Shown: positions 9,477-18,497, numbered from the stretch's first letter. The stretch: 64,000 nucleotides of DNA from JADFQT01 sp965216025 (GCA_965216025.1 CBDCEX010000018.1:372001-436000); one strand, 5' to 3'. The notes: generated by a model from the sequence alone, not told the origin. Numbers and translations: made by a program.

Positions 9477-10892
9477 ATGAATAAGTCGGAAATTCCTTTT
9501 TTGTCAGCAACCCAGCTGGCCCAGCTAATTCAGGCCAGGGAAGTTTCTCCCGTAGAGGCTACTCAAGCCTACCTGGACCGCATAGAGCAGGTGGACGGCA
9601 AGCTCAACTCTTACATCACCGTATGTAAAGAAGAGGCTCTGGCGGCCGCCCGGCAAGCCGAGGCTGATATCAGCGCCGGTCAAAACAGGGGGCCCATGCA
9701 CGGCATACCGGTGGCCGTAAAGGACCAATTCAACACCCAGGGCATCCGCACCACCAATGGCTCCAACGTGCACCGAGATTTCATACCCGACCACGACGCC
9801 ACGGTCGTAGCCAACCTGAAACAAGCCGGATCGGTGCTGCTGGGCAAACTGAACATGAGCGAGTTCGCCAGCGGCGATGCCTTTCATCACCCCTATGGCC
9901 GTCCCCGCAACCCGTGGGATTTGTCGCGCAATCCAGGGACTTCCAGCAGCGGATCCGGCGCCGCCACCGCCGCCTTTCTCTGCTCCACGTCTTTGGGGGA
10001 GGACACGGGAGGCTCGATCCGGGGCCCGGCCTCTTTCTGCGGATTGGTCGGCATCCGGCCCAGCTGGGGCCGGGTCAGCCGTTATGGAGTATTTGGCGCA
10101 TCCTGGTCCATGGACACCGTCGGGCCCATCTCCCGCACCACCGCCGACTGCGCCATGACCCTGGGGGCCATTGCCGGATATGATAGCAAGGATCCTTTGA
10201 CCTGGAACGTACCCGTTCCGGATTATCTCTCGGCCTTAACCAACGATATTGCCGGCCTGAAGATTGGCGTGGTTACCGAGCGTGTCCACACCGATGCCGT
10301 GGAACCGGAAGTGGGCGACGCGGTGGTCAAGGCCATCGCCGTTCTGGGCGAGTTGGGCGCCAGCGTGGAGGAGGTTTCTCTGCCCCTGATTGTCGACTCG
10401 GCGGCCATCTCCTCGGCGATAATAGCCTCGGATGTAGCTGCGCTGTACCGGGACAATATTGCCATGCGGCTGGACCAGTTCGACCACAACAATCAGGTAC
10501 GTATGCTGATGGGCAGCATTCTGCCGGCGGCAGCGTACCAGAAAGCTGCTCGCCTGCGCCAGGCACTGCGCCGGCAGATCTTGGACGCCCTGGAGCGAGT
10601 GGATATTCTGGTAATGCCCACATCCTCCATTCCGGCGCCAGTAATACCGGAGCAGGCCGGTATTAGCAGCAAGCAGGAAGTCATCGCCGGTTTCGCCGGA
10701 CGCCGCGGTTTTACCTCTCCCTTCAATCTGGCAAATACTCCGGCCCTCTCCATAAACTGCGGTTTCACTACCCAAGACCTGCCCATTGGCCTGCAAATCG
10801 CGGGCAAACCCTTCGACGAAACCACCGTTTTTCGGGTGGCCCACGCCTACGAACAGGCCACCGACTGGCATACCCGCCGGCCGCCGATTTAA
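9477..10892 (+). CDS. Amidase-signature hydrolase, partner of the AtzG-like subunit
   Basis: Amidase-signature enzymes cleave carboxamides with a Ser-cisSer-Lys triad. K82 (HGIPVAVKDQ), the Ser-rich loop TSSSGSGAATAA at 155-166 and nucleophile S180 in GEDTGGSIRGPA are all present. I chose ATG 9477 (MNKSEIPFLSATQLAQ), with ACGGAG ten bases upstream, giving 471 residues. The protein could be a GatA or an AtzE-type amidase. No gatB lies nearby and the small subunit is AtzG-like, so I favour a catabolic or salvage amidase over tRNA amidation. It is followed after 47 bp by a second amidase of the same superfamily. Confidence 0.85.
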   Translation: MNKSEIPFLSATQLAQLIQAREVSPVEATQAYLDRIEQVDGKLNSYITVCKEEALAAARQAEADISAGQNRGPMHGIPVAVKDQFNTQGIRTTNGSNVHRDFIPDHDATVVANLKQAGSVLLGKLNMSEFASGDAFHHPYGRPRNPWDLSRNPGTSSSGSGAATAAFLCSTSLGEDTGGSIRGPASFCGLVGIRPSWGRVSRYGVFGASWSMDTVGPISRTTADCAMTLGAIAGYDSKDPLTWNVPVPDYLSALTNDIAGLKIGVVTERVHTDAVEPEVGDAVVKAIAVLGELGASVEEVSLPLIVDSAAISSAIIASDVAALYRDNIAMRLDQFDHNNQVRMLMGSILPAAAYQKAARLRQALRRQILDALERVDILVMPTSSIPAPVIPEQAGISSKQEVIAGFAGRRGFTSPFNLANTPALSINCGFTTQDLPIGLQIAGKPFDETTVFRVAHAYEQATDWHTRRPPI

Positions 10893-10939
10893 CACACAGG
10901 AAACCCCGGGGCCCATTAGAAAGGAGAGGAGACTCCGAG

Positions 10940-12286
10940 ATGCAACCCTTTGAACTTTCGGCGTCTGAGGCGGCCCGGCAGATTAAGAGCAGGGATCTTT
11001 CGCCGGTTAGCCTGGTTCAATCCTTGCTGGACCGTATCGACTCTCTGGAGCCGGCCTTAAAAGCCTGGGTATACCTGGACCGAGAGGAAGCGCTTTCGGA
11101 GGCACGCCGGAAGGAGCAGGAACTAGGCTCCGGCACTAATCTTGGTCCGCTCCATGGCGTCCCCATCGGACTCAAGGACATCTATTACACCGCCGGCATT
11201 CCCACCACTGCCTGCTCCAAACTCTACGCCGATTTTGTGCCCGATTATGACGCCACCACCGTTTCTTCTTTGAAAGGGGCCGGGGCCATCATGCTGGGCA
11301 AGACCGTCACCACCGAGTTCGCCTGCATGGATCCGTCTCCGGCAATCAACCCCTGGAATCCAGCCCACACCCCCGGCGGCTCCAGCAGCGGCTCGGCCGT
11401 GGCCGTGGCGTCCCGCATGTGCCCGGCGGCCATGGGCTCCCAAACCGTTGGCTCGGTGCTGCGCCCGGCCTCGTACAACGGGCTGGTCGGCTTCAAGCCC
11501 ACCTTTGGCCGGGTCAGCCGCTATGGTGTAATACCGGTAAGCTGGACGCTAGATACCATGGGCTGGCTGGTGCGTACTGTGGAGGACGCGGCGCTCTTGC
11601 TGCAAGTTATGGCCGGGGCGGATACGGCGGACCCGGTGGCTTCCCGAACCGCGGTTCCGGATTATCTAAAAGGTCTGGAGACACCGGCTACCCCACGAAT
11701 TGGGATTCTGCGCCGGTTCTACTACGAGCAGGCCGACCCGGAGACTCAGAAAAATGTAGACCAGGTGCTGCAACAGTTAAGCCAGGCCGGGGCCCAGGTA
11801 GAAGAGCTGCCCATGCCCGACAGCATCGACACTGCCATCGCCGATCAGCAGCTGATTATGGCGGTGGAGGGAGCCGCCTTCCATCAGCCGATGTACGAAG
11901 AGCGGGCCCAGGACTACCAGCCAAAATTGAGGGAGATGCTGGGCCGGGGGCTAGCCATCGACGCCGTAAGCTATTCTCGCGCCAAGGAGCGCCGCCTCCA
12001 ATTCGTCACCGATATGGAGTTCCTGGCGGAAAAGGCGGACGTGCTGCTAACTCCCTCCACGCCCACTCCGGCGCTGGCCGACCTTTCCAACACCGGGAAT
12101 ACCATGTTTCAAGGCCCTTGGACCTACTGTGGTTTACCCGCCATCACCCTCCCATCCGGGCTGGCATTATCGGGGCTGCCCCTGGGCATTCAGCTGGCAG
12201 CGTCACCCTTCGCTGAAGCCCGGCTGCTGTCGGCGGCCCGCTGGTGCGAAGGAGTCCTGAATTTGCATTTGGCCCCGGCGGTATGA
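10940..12286 (+). CDS. Second amidase-signature hydrolase
   Basis: The 448-residue enzyme belongs to the same superfamily as its upstream neighbour but is clearly diverged. K79 lies in LHGVPIGLKD, the Ser-rich GGSSSGSAVAVA loop at 146-157, and the nucleophile S172 in TVGSVLRPA. The usual GGSIR is changed to VGSVLR while the serine itself is kept. ATG 10940 follows AGGAGAGGAG. The gene is in the same orientation and 47 bp after the first amidase, so they probably form one operon with the small subunit. The two amidases may act on related substrates or successive steps. Neither substrate is predictable from sequence alone. Confidence 0.85.
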   Translation: MQPFELSASEAARQIKSRDLSPVSLVQSLLDRIDSLEPALKAWVYLDREEALSEARRKEQELGSGTNLGPLHGVPIGLKDIYYTAGIPTTACSKLYADFVPDYDATTVSSLKGAGAIMLGKTVTTEFACMDPSPAINPWNPAHTPGGSSSGSAVAVASRMCPAAMGSQTVGSVLRPASYNGLVGFKPTFGRVSRYGVIPVSWTLDTMGWLVRTVEDAALLLQVMAGADTADPVASRTAVPDYLKGLETPATPRIGILRRFYYEQADPETQKNVDQVLQQLSQAGAQVEELPMPDSIDTAIADQQLIMAVEGAAFHQPMYEERAQDYQPKLREMLGRGLAIDAVSYSRAKERRLQFVTDMEFLAEKADVLLTPSTPTPALADLSNTGNTMFQGPWTYCGLPAITLPSGLALSGLPLGIQLAASPFAEARLLSAARWCEGVLNLHLAPAV

Positions 12287-12367
12287 TTCTGGTTTCCTAT
12301 CTGTGGAGTTGAGGTCAGCCGGCCCTCCTAACCCGGAACAGCATCAGCTTTGGAGGTATTTCGCTCA

Positions 12368-12796
12368 ATGCGCATGCTAGTCGATGTCAATTTCCCCCTA
12401 GAGCCTTTCAATACCCTGGTCAGGAACGGAACGGTCGGGCAGAAAATTCAACAGATACTGGCGGACCTGAAACCGGAGGCGGTCTACTTCTCGGAACGCA
12501 ACGGTAAGCGGGGAGGGATATTCATTGTAGATGTCAGCGAACCGTCCCAGGTACCGGCCATCGCCGAACCCTTCTTTCTTACCTTCGACGCCAGCGTGGA
12601 GTTCCGCGTCGCGATGACCCCCGAGGACCCCCGAGGACCTGGGAGCCGCCGGCTTGGAGGCCCTGGGAGAAAAGTACGGATAATCGGCGAGCTGTCGCCC
12701 TTCCCGCCGCGTCTTGGGGGGTATCTGAAATGTCATTGCGAGGAGAGTCAGCGACGAAGCAATCTCAGCGGGCTCAGATTGCTTCGCTCACAATGA
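12368..12796 (+). CDS. Small conserved protein with a frameshifted C-terminus
   Basis: The protein begins MRMLVDVNFPLEPFNTLVRN and looks like a small one-domain alpha/beta protein of about 105 residues. I do not know its function. A GGAGGT ribosome binding site precedes ATG 12368. At 12617-12636 the 10 bp ACCCCCGAGG occur twice in tandem. Removing one copy restores a natural ending, MTPEDLGAAGLEALGEKYG and stop at 12681-12683. With the duplication the frame changes after MTPED and runs on into dispersed repeat A, ending at 12796. The present product therefore has an aberrant tail of about 55 residues. It may be inactive, or the shift may be a recent or assembly event. Confidence 0.7.
   Translation: MRMLVDVNFPLEPFNTLVRNGTVGQKIQQILADLKPEAVYFSERNGKRGGIFIVDVSEPSQVPAIAEPFFLTFDASVEFRVAMTPEDPRGPGSRRLGGPGRKVRIIGELSPFPPRLGGYLKCHCEESQRRSNLSGLRLLRSQ
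12617..12636. repeat. Perfect 10-bp tandem duplication (ACCCCCGAGG x2)
   Basis: Two adjacent exact copies inside the small conserved gene at 12368. Since 10 is not a multiple of three, the duplication shifts the frame. Confidence 0.9.
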
Positions 12797-12798
12797 CA
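12731..12798. repeat. Dispersed palindromic repeat, family A (copy 2)
   Basis: Left arm TGTCATTGCGAG ... GAAGCAATCT, right arm AGATTGCTTCGCTCACAATG followed by ACA. The copy overlaps the frameshifted end of the gene at 12368. Confidence 0.85.
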
Positions 12799-12925
12799 AA
12801 AGAAGGCTTATGCTATGACCCCTCGCCGCGTCTGTATGGCAACAAACGGCAATAGTCCGCAGTTGACGAGCCGGGGTCCTCTCGGCATAATTGTTGGCCA
12901 GGCTAACCTTCCTGCCCTGGATTTT

Positions 12926-12945
12926 CGTTAACGCTCGTTAACGCT
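12926..12945. repeat. Perfect 10-bp tandem duplication (CGTTAACGCT x2)
   Basis: Two adjacent exact copies in the 5' leader region of the thiolase gene. Each unit contains the palindrome GTTAAC. Confidence 0.85.
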
Positions 12946-12981
12946 TTAGCCCCAATCCTTTAGCCTCTGGAGGTTTCATCA

Positions 12982-14259
12982 ATGGCGGCATCAGTCAAGA
13001 AGCGCCGGCTGGGACGCCCGGTATCGATAGTCGGCGCGGGTATGTCCCACTTCGGCGCATTTCGCGACAAGACCAGCCGAGACCTGTTTGTTGAAGCCTT
13101 CCAGGACCTGATGGACAACCTAGACCAGGGCATCGACGTCGAAGATATCGAGTGCGGCTACGTGGGCAACTACTCTTCCGACCTGTTTGAAGGACAAGGG
13201 CATACCGCCCCCATTATCGCCGACTGGCTGGGCATGACCCCAGCGCCCATCACCCGAATTGAAAATGCCTGCGCCAGCAGCGGCAGCGCCCTGCGGGAAG
13301 GCGTGATGGCCATCGCTTCCGGCATGTACGACGTGGTGCTGGTCGGCGGGGTGGAAAAGATGACGGGCCTGCCGACCGAGGGAGTAACCGACGTGCTGGC
13401 CACCGCCGCTGACGTTCTGTATGAGGTGCCCGTCGGCCTGACCTTCCCCGGAATTTATGGGGCTTTGGCCAAGGCGCACATGGACCGGTACGAAACCAAC
13501 CTTGACCACCTGTTGAAGGTGGGAATCAAGAACCACCATAATGGCGCCCTGAATCCCAAGGCCCAGTTCAACGTGACTATTCGCCAGATGATGGAGCGCC
13601 GCCAGGCTCGCGCCGAGCAGCGGGGAGAAACCGTCCCCGATTGGAAAGACGAGCTGGATTTCTTGAATGACCCGGCGTCCAACCCCTGGATCGCCTGGCC
13701 GCTTCGACTCTACGACTGCGCGCCCATAACCGACGGAGCGTCCTGCCTGCTGCTGGTAAGCGCGGACATTGCCCGCAACTTCACCGAAAAGCCGGTGCAT
13801 ATCGCGGGTATGGGGCAAGCCTCCGGCCGGCCGCTGCACGACGCCGAAGAGCTGACTTCCCTGTCGGCAGCAAAGTATGCGGCGGCGCAGGCCTATCAGA
13901 TGGCCGGCATTACCCCGCAGGATGTAAAGGTGGCGGAGGTCCATGACTGCTTTACCATCGCTGAAATCATCGCCACCGAGGACCTGGGCTTTTTCGAACC
14001 GGGCGAGGGTCCCCGGGCGGTGGATGAGGGGAGAACCGCGTTGATCGGCGATCGGCCCATCAACACCTCGGGCGGACTTAAATCCAAGGGACATCCGGTT
14101 GGCGCCTCCGGCGTGGCGCAGGTGATTGAAGTTTTTCACCAGCTGAGGGGGGAAGCCGGGGCTAGGCAGCTGTCCGATCCAAACTTGGAAGTCGGCCTGA
14201 CCCATAACGTGGGCGGTACCGGCGGCACCTGCGTGGTCAATATTCTGCGGAGAGGTTAG
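12982..14259 (+). CDS. Thiolase of the SCP2/acetyl-CoA acetyltransferase type
   Basis: Thiolases join or cleave acyl-CoA units. The nucleophilic cysteine is C97 in IENACASSGSALR. The histidine-bearing motifs are visible as EVHDCFTIAEI and GGLKSKGHPVGASG. The closing GGTGGTCVVNIL loop is also present, although the second catalytic cysteine is not in the canonical CGGGG form. This fits the SCP-x-like subgroup, which usually works with a DUF35 protein; one follows 7 bp downstream. The 425 residues are normal. Start ATG 12982 has a TCTGGAGG ribosome binding site. Related pairs act in steroid side-chain or fatty-acid oxidation, or in condensation chemistry. The substrate is not clear here. Confidence 0.9.
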   Translation: MAASVKKRRLGRPVSIVGAGMSHFGAFRDKTSRDLFVEAFQDLMDNLDQGIDVEDIECGYVGNYSSDLFEGQGHTAPIIADWLGMTPAPITRIENACASSGSALREGVMAIASGMYDVVLVGGVEKMTGLPTEGVTDVLATAADVLYEVPVGLTFPGIYGALAKAHMDRYETNLDHLLKVGIKNHHNGALNPKAQFNVTIRQMMERRQARAEQRGETVPDWKDELDFLNDPASNPWIAWPLRLYDCAPITDGASCLLLVSADIARNFTEKPVHIAGMGQASGRPLHDAEELTSLSAAKYAAAQAYQMAGITPQDVKVAEVHDCFTIAEIIATEDLGFFEPGEGPRAVDEGRTALIGDRPINTSGGLKSKGHPVGASGVAQVIEVFHQLRGEAGARQLSDPNLEVGLTHNVGGTGGTCVVNILRRG

Positions 14260-14266
14260 CAGCGGT

Positions 14267-14680
14267 ATGGCAGACGAGCCTAGGGAGTTCAATGGCGCCT
14301 CCTTCTACGAGTATCTGAAGGAGGGCAGGCTGATGGGCGTCCGCTGCCGGGATTGCGCCCACCTATCCGCCGTGCCGCGGCCCCTTTGCGCGGCTTGTCA
14401 CAGCCGGGGGGTAGAGTGGCATCAGTTCAGCGGCAAGGGACAACTGAGCACCTTCACCTGCATTTCCATAGTGCCGGTGGCCATGGGAGAGCAGGGATAC
14501 GGGCGCGACAATCCCTACTGCAGCGGTGTGGTGACCCTGGAGGAAGGACCTCGCATCAGCGCCCGTCTGCTAGGGGTAGACGCCGGTAACCCGCAGAATA
14601 TTCAGACCGGTATCCCGGTTGTGCTGGAACTGGAAAACCTGGACCAGGACAAACCCACGCTGGCTTTTCATCCGGCCTAG
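14267..14680 (+). CDS. DUF35 OB-fold/zinc-ribbon protein, thiolase partner
   Basis: The 137-residue protein has an N-terminal rubredoxin-like zinc ribbon (VRCRDCAHLS ... PLCAACHSRG) followed by an OB fold with the STFTCIS and NPYCSGVVTLEEGPRI segments. DUF35 proteins bind next to thiolases and are thought to feed acyl-CoA into the active site and complete the complex. The gene starts 7 bp after the thiolase stop, so they are almost certainly translated together as a complex. Confidence 0.9.
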   Translation: MADEPREFNGASFYEYLKEGRLMGVRCRDCAHLSAVPRPLCAACHSRGVEWHQFSGKGQLSTFTCISIVPVAMGEQGYGRDNPYCSGVVTLEEGPRISARLLGVDAGNPQNIQTGIPVVLELENLDQDKPTLAFHPA

Positions 14681-14711
14681 GGCAAAAAACGCTATCTGCA
14701 GAAATGGGAAA

Positions 14712-14737
14712 CGCCCCGGACCAATTGGTCCGGGGCG
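14712..14737. terminator. Bidirectional terminator hairpin
   Basis: A perfect 26-bp palindrome centred on CCAATTGG, with arms CGCCCCGGACCAA. It lies between the converging DUF35 and VOC genes. It lacks a long T run, so it may be a weak or factor-assisted terminator. Confidence 0.65.
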
Positions 14738-14772
14738 CTGGATTCTTGCAGGGTCAGTAATTCGCAAACGCC

Positions 14773-15201
14773 CTAGTCTAAGCCGCGAGTCCCAACCCAT
14801 CCGGTCTGAGATACATCTATGATCTCCCCGTTGGGGCCGCTGTATTTGACCTCCACATTGGCGTGAGCCGGGCCGCCCATCCCCACACCCAGGGCCTGGT
14901 TGATATCGTCCCTGGGGCTGGACCCGGCCTTTTGCAGCTTCTCGGCGATCTCTTCCAGGCTCTCCACCTCGAATCCTATATGGTGAATGCCGCTGAACCC
15001 GGTGCCGTACTCCGGCCCGGTCACCTGTTCATTCTTGAAATCCAAAATCGCCAGGTTAATGTTGCCGTCGCTCAGGTAATACCCGGAGGCATTGGGACTG
15101 TCCAGCTTGGCTATCTCCCTCATCCCAAAAACTTCCGTATAAAACTTGGCGGTGGCGTCGGCGTCCTGAGTTGCGATAGCGATATGCTTAATTTGTGGCA
15201 T
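14773..15201 (-). CDS. Glyoxalase/VOC-family metalloprotein
   Basis: Two beta-alpha-beta-beta-beta modules make up the VOC fold. Likely metal ligands are the histidine in QIKHIAIATQDADA, the acidic or hydrophilic strand INLAILDF, the histidine in FSGIHHIGFEVES and the glutamate in NGEIIDVSQ. VOC enzymes include glyoxalase I, dioxygenases, epimerases such as methylmalonyl-CoA epimerase, and resistance proteins. With 142 residues and no diagnostic neighbour I leave the reaction open. An AGGAGAAGA ribosome binding site precedes ATG 15201. Confidence 0.8.
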   Translation of the reverse strand: MPQIKHIAIATQDADATAKFYTEVFGMREIAKLDSPNASGYYLSDGNINLAILDFKNEQVTGPEYGTGFSGIHHIGFEVESLEEIAEKLQKAGSSPRDDINQALGVGMGGPAHANVEVKYSGPNGEIIDVSQTGWVGTRGLD

Positions 15202-15465
15202 CGGGCTCTTCTCCTTTAGGGACCATTTTTATTTCCGGGCCGCATCTCCTTGGTGGGAATTTCTTGAGATTCCTGGGGAGCGGCAGGCTTCAAGATACCA
15301 TCTTTGAAAGTGGTTGGCCAGTTTAAGAATCCAGCGGCGGCTTAAGGCAGATTTCAGACCTGCCTCTTAATAGCTGAATCATCTGGCTCATGTTAGAATT
15401 CATTTGGACAATAGCTGTTACCCCCGGACAGGGCCAGGGGAAGATTGATAGACAGGAGCGACAAC

Positions 15466-16629
15466 ATGACTCTGTCCAGCAAGATGAAATTTGGGGTTTT
15501 CATGGCCCCCTTCCACCGGGTAGGTGAAAATCCAACGCTGGCGTTGGAGCGGGACTTGGAGTTGCTCCAGTGGCTGGATGTGCTGGGGTTTGATGAAGCG
15601 TATATCGGGGAGCATCATAGCGCCGGCTGGGAGACCATCGCCTCCCCCGAGGTATTCATGGCGACGGCGGCCGAGCGCACCCGCCACATTAGGCTGGGCT
15701 CCGGCGTAATCAGCCTGCCCTATCATCACCCCTACATGGTAGCTAACCGCATGGTCTTGTTGGACCATTTGACTCGGGGCCGGGTTATCCTGGGCGTCGG
15801 ACCCGGAGCCCTGGCCTCCGATGCCCTGATGCTGGGCATCGATCCCGCGCGCCAGCGGGAGATGATGGATGAGTCGCTGGGCATTATCCTGCGCCTTTTC
15901 ACCGAAACCGAGCCCCTCACCTACAAAAGCGAGTGGTTTGAGCTAAACGAGGCGGTCCTCCAGCTGAGGCCTTACCAGGAGCCCCACGTTCCGGTGGCCG
16001 TGGCCTCGGTTCAGTCGCCCGCGGGGGTGAGTTTGGCGGGCAAGCACGGTGCCGCCGTGCTGTCCATGAGCATCCCCCGGGACACTATCCGACAGACCAG
16101 CTTGAAGGAACTCTGGTCCATTGCGGAGGAATCCGCGGCCGAGCATGATAAGACGGTGAGGAGGGAGGATTGGGGTCTGGTGGTTGGCATGCACCTGGCC
16201 GAAACCAAAAAGGAGGCCTATGAGGACATCAGGCTGGGCGGGGGCCGGTTAGTTACCGAGTACTTCGGCGAGACCTTGGGGAATGAAATTCCGGACGTTC
16301 CCGCCGACCAGATCGTCGACTACATGGTGGAGCACAATCAGTGGATCGTCGGTACCCCCGACGACTGCATCGCCGGAATTGAGCGGCTCCAGGAAATTAG
16401 CGGCGGCTTCGGCAGCTTCATGATTCGGGTTGAGGACTGGGCTCCCTTTGAGAAGATCAAGCACAGCTACGAGCTGTTGGCCCGCTACGTGATGCCCCGC
16501 TTCCAAGGCACCCTGAAGGGCATAGAGGTTTCCAACCGCTGGGCCGCCGAGCGAAGCGAAGACCTGCAGCGCAACCGGATTAGCGGTTTGAAGACGGCCA
16601 CCGATTCTTACTATGCGGGCCGGCCTTAA
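15466..16629 (+). CDS. LLM-class flavin-dependent oxidoreductase
   Basis: A luciferase-like monooxygenase barrel: MKFGVFMAPFHR near the N-terminus, GFDEAYIGEHHS and ILGVGPGALASDALMLGIDP are typical of the FMN- or F420-binding TIM barrels in this class. Start ATG 15466 has AGGAG eight bases upstream, giving 387 residues. Proteins of this type oxidise alkanes, aromatic or heterocyclic compounds using reduced flavin supplied by a reductase. None is adjacent. A second, more distant LLM protein lies at 44989. A strong hairpin follows the stop. Confidence 0.88.
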   Translation: MTLSSKMKFGVFMAPFHRVGENPTLALERDLELLQWLDVLGFDEAYIGEHHSAGWETIASPEVFMATAAERTRHIRLGSGVISLPYHHPYMVANRMVLLDHLTRGRVILGVGPGALASDALMLGIDPARQREMMDESLGIILRLFTETEPLTYKSEWFELNEAVLQLRPYQEPHVPVAVASVQSPAGVSLAGKHGAAVLSMSIPRDTIRQTSLKELWSIAEESAAEHDKTVRREDWGLVVGMHLAETKKEAYEDIRLGGGRLVTEYFGETLGNEIPDVPADQIVDYMVEHNQWIVGTPDDCIAGIERLQEISGGFGSFMIRVEDWAPFEKIKHSYELLARYVMPRFQGTLKGIEVSNRWAAERSEDLQRNRISGLKTATDSYYAGRP

Positions 16630-16954
16630 GTCGTACCTCGCTCCACCAACAGCCGCAGAAATATGATTATTCTGCGGTTGTTGTGACTTTCCTCTCGTGG
16701 CTTTCTTTAATGATAGGGTTCGGACAAATCCAGGCCCTTGCCTCACGGCCAAGTCACAGATTCTTGGCCGGAATACCCGCTACCAGGTCCCGAATCCTCT
16801 GTTATCATTGACCAGTGCATCCTAAGGTTTGCGGAGAGACCTACACTCAGGACCCGGGAGCTTGGCCAGTGATGCGCCCCCTTTGGCTTGGACTGGAAAT
16901 CCCGTCTTTAAACCCTTCTCCTCCAGCCCGGAATTACCAGCGAGGTGGTCCGCC
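16630..16954. other. Intergenic region before pyruvate kinase
   Basis: 325 bp with no gene apart from two hairpins: the likely terminator at 16647-16683, and a CGGCCAAG/CTTGGCCG stem-loop at 16746-16770 with a 9-nt loop. The open frame that extends upstream of the pyk start to 16829 lacks family similarity. Confidence 0.5.
16647..16683 (+). terminator. Terminator-like hairpin after the LLM gene
   Basis: Arms CAACAGCCGCAGAA and TTCTGCGGTTGTTG, with one G-U pair and a 9-nt loop. It starts 18 bp past the stop codon. Confidence 0.65.
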
Positions 16955-18391
16955 ATGCGAAAGACCAAGATCATCGCCACCATCGGACCGGCATCCCGAG
17001 AGCCGGAAGTTCTGGACCAGCTCATCGCCGCCGGCATGGACTGCGCCAGGCTCAACTTTTCCCACGGCACTCTGGAGGAGCACGCCGAGGTGATCCATTC
17101 GGTACGCCAGCTTTCCGCCAAGCAGGGCAAGCGAGTTGCCATTCTTCAAGACTTGGGGGGCATCAAGCTGCGCTTAGGGCATATGGACGAGCAGGTACAG
17201 TTGAACCACGGAGATGAGGTAGCCCTGGGGCCGGAGGCGCGCTCAACCGGCCAGGGCAGGCTCCCCTTCCCACAACTGGCCATCCTCAAGAATCTGCGGC
17301 CCGGCAATTTGGTGTTCATCGCCGACGGCACAATTTGCCTCGAAGTGATCGAAGCTGAAGACTCGGAGGTCAAGACCAGGGTTCGAAACGGCGGCATCGT
17401 GTCTTCCTACAAAGGTGTGAACCTTCCCGGGGTCAGCATTGACATGCCGGTCCTGACCGAGGATGACAAGGTGGCGCTGCAGTTTGGCCTGGAGCAGGAA
17501 GTGGACTGGGTGGCGGTTTCCTTTGTCCGCACCGTGGAAGACATGCGATCCGCCAAGGCCTACATTTACAACCTCGGGAGTAGCGCTCGAATCATGGCCA
17601 AGCTGGAGAAGGCCGAGGGAATAGAGAACCTAGAATCCATCTTGCAAGAAGTCGACGCCGTCATGGTGGCCCGGGGAGATCTGGGCGTGGAAATTCCGAT
17701 GGAACGGGTGCCCCTGGTTCAAAAAGAGATAGTCAAGAAGGCCGGGCAGGCGGCCAAGTCCTCATGCATCGCTACCCAAATGCTTCGCACCATGGTGGTT
17801 TCTCCCACGCCCACCCGCGCCGAGGTATCGGACATCACCAACGCCGTGTTGGACGGCTGCGATTCTATCCTTCTCTCCGACGAAATCGCGGTAGGGCAGT
17901 ATCCAGTGGAAGCTGTCAGAGTAGCCGACGTGACCATTCGGGAGGCCGAGAAAGTTTATCCCTACTACCAGGAGTTCGGCCGGGGGGACCGGACTCAAGC
18001 CATCGCCGCCAGCGCGGGGAGGCTGGTCCAGGAGATGAATTCCAAGCCCATAGTATTGACCAGCACCGGCCGGGCGGCCTTCGAGATGTCGCGGTTCCGG
18101 CCGGATGCCGATATAATCGTCTTCGCCCACGATGAAGCGGTGCTGCGAAAACTGGCGTTGGCCTGGGGCGTCTACCCGGTTGGGGTTCTTCCCCGGGAGC
18201 CGGACATCGCCCAGCTGGTGGAGATGGTGATTGAGGGCGCCCTAAACAGCGGCCTGGTGTCCGAAACCGACGTGGTGACCATAGTCCACGGATTCTTAAC
18301 CGGAGTCACCGGCACTACCAACACCATCCAGGTGTTGGACTTGCAGGAGTATCTGGCCCGATCCGAGCGGGCTTCCTCAGCGACTGTCTAA
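16955..18391 (+). CDS. pyk: Pyruvate kinase
   Basis: The enzyme converts phosphoenolpyruvate and ADP to pyruvate and ATP. ATG 16955 gives MRKTKIIATIGPASREPEVL, the family N-terminus, and 478 residues. The substrate-binding CARLNFSHG, the metal-binding KLEKAEGIENL, the VMVARGDLGVEI motif and the C-terminal allosteric domain (LTSTGRAAFEMSRFRPDADI) are present. Several normally fixed positions differ: LQDLGGIKLRLG replaces the usual D-x-x-GPK-I-R, and LLSDEIAVGQYP replaces the usual SGETAxGxYP. Overall architecture is intact, so I expect activity, perhaps with altered metal or effector dependence. Confidence 0.92.
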   Translation: MRKTKIIATIGPASREPEVLDQLIAAGMDCARLNFSHGTLEEHAEVIHSVRQLSAKQGKRVAILQDLGGIKLRLGHMDEQVQLNHGDEVALGPEARSTGQGRLPFPQLAILKNLRPGNLVFIADGTICLEVIEAEDSEVKTRVRNGGIVSSYKGVNLPGVSIDMPVLTEDDKVALQFGLEQEVDWVAVSFVRTVEDMRSAKAYIYNLGSSARIMAKLEKAEGIENLESILQEVDAVMVARGDLGVEIPMERVPLVQKEIVKKAGQAAKSSCIATQMLRTMVVSPTPTRAEVSDITNAVLDGCDSILLSDEIAVGQYPVEAVRVADVTIREAEKVYPYYQEFGRGDRTQAIAASAGRLVQEMNSKPIVLTSTGRAAFEMSRFRPDADIIVFAHDEAVLRKLALAWGVYPVGVLPREPDIAQLVEMVIEGALNSGLVSETDVVTIVHGFLTGVTGTTNTIQVLDLQEYLARSERASSATV

Positions 18392-18450
18392 AGATGAAAC
18401 GAAACGGGGCAGATTTAGGCATGGCTAGCTGTACTGGGAGAGGGTCAGTC

Positions 18451-18473
18451 CCTTCCCCCTCGATGGGGGAAGG
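18451..18473. terminator. Hairpin between converging pyk and gltD
   Basis: CCTTCCCCC and GGGGGAAGG arms close on a 5-nt loop (TCGAT). It is placed to stop both transcripts. Confidence 0.5.
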
Positions 18474-18497
18474 TTAGGATGGGGGTGGGAACGAAGC

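Noticed and set aside
13120..14292. A 390-codon open frame antisense to the thiolase gene.
   Set aside because: It mirrors the codon pattern of the real gene, has no family features, and the thiolase frame has all active-site motifs.
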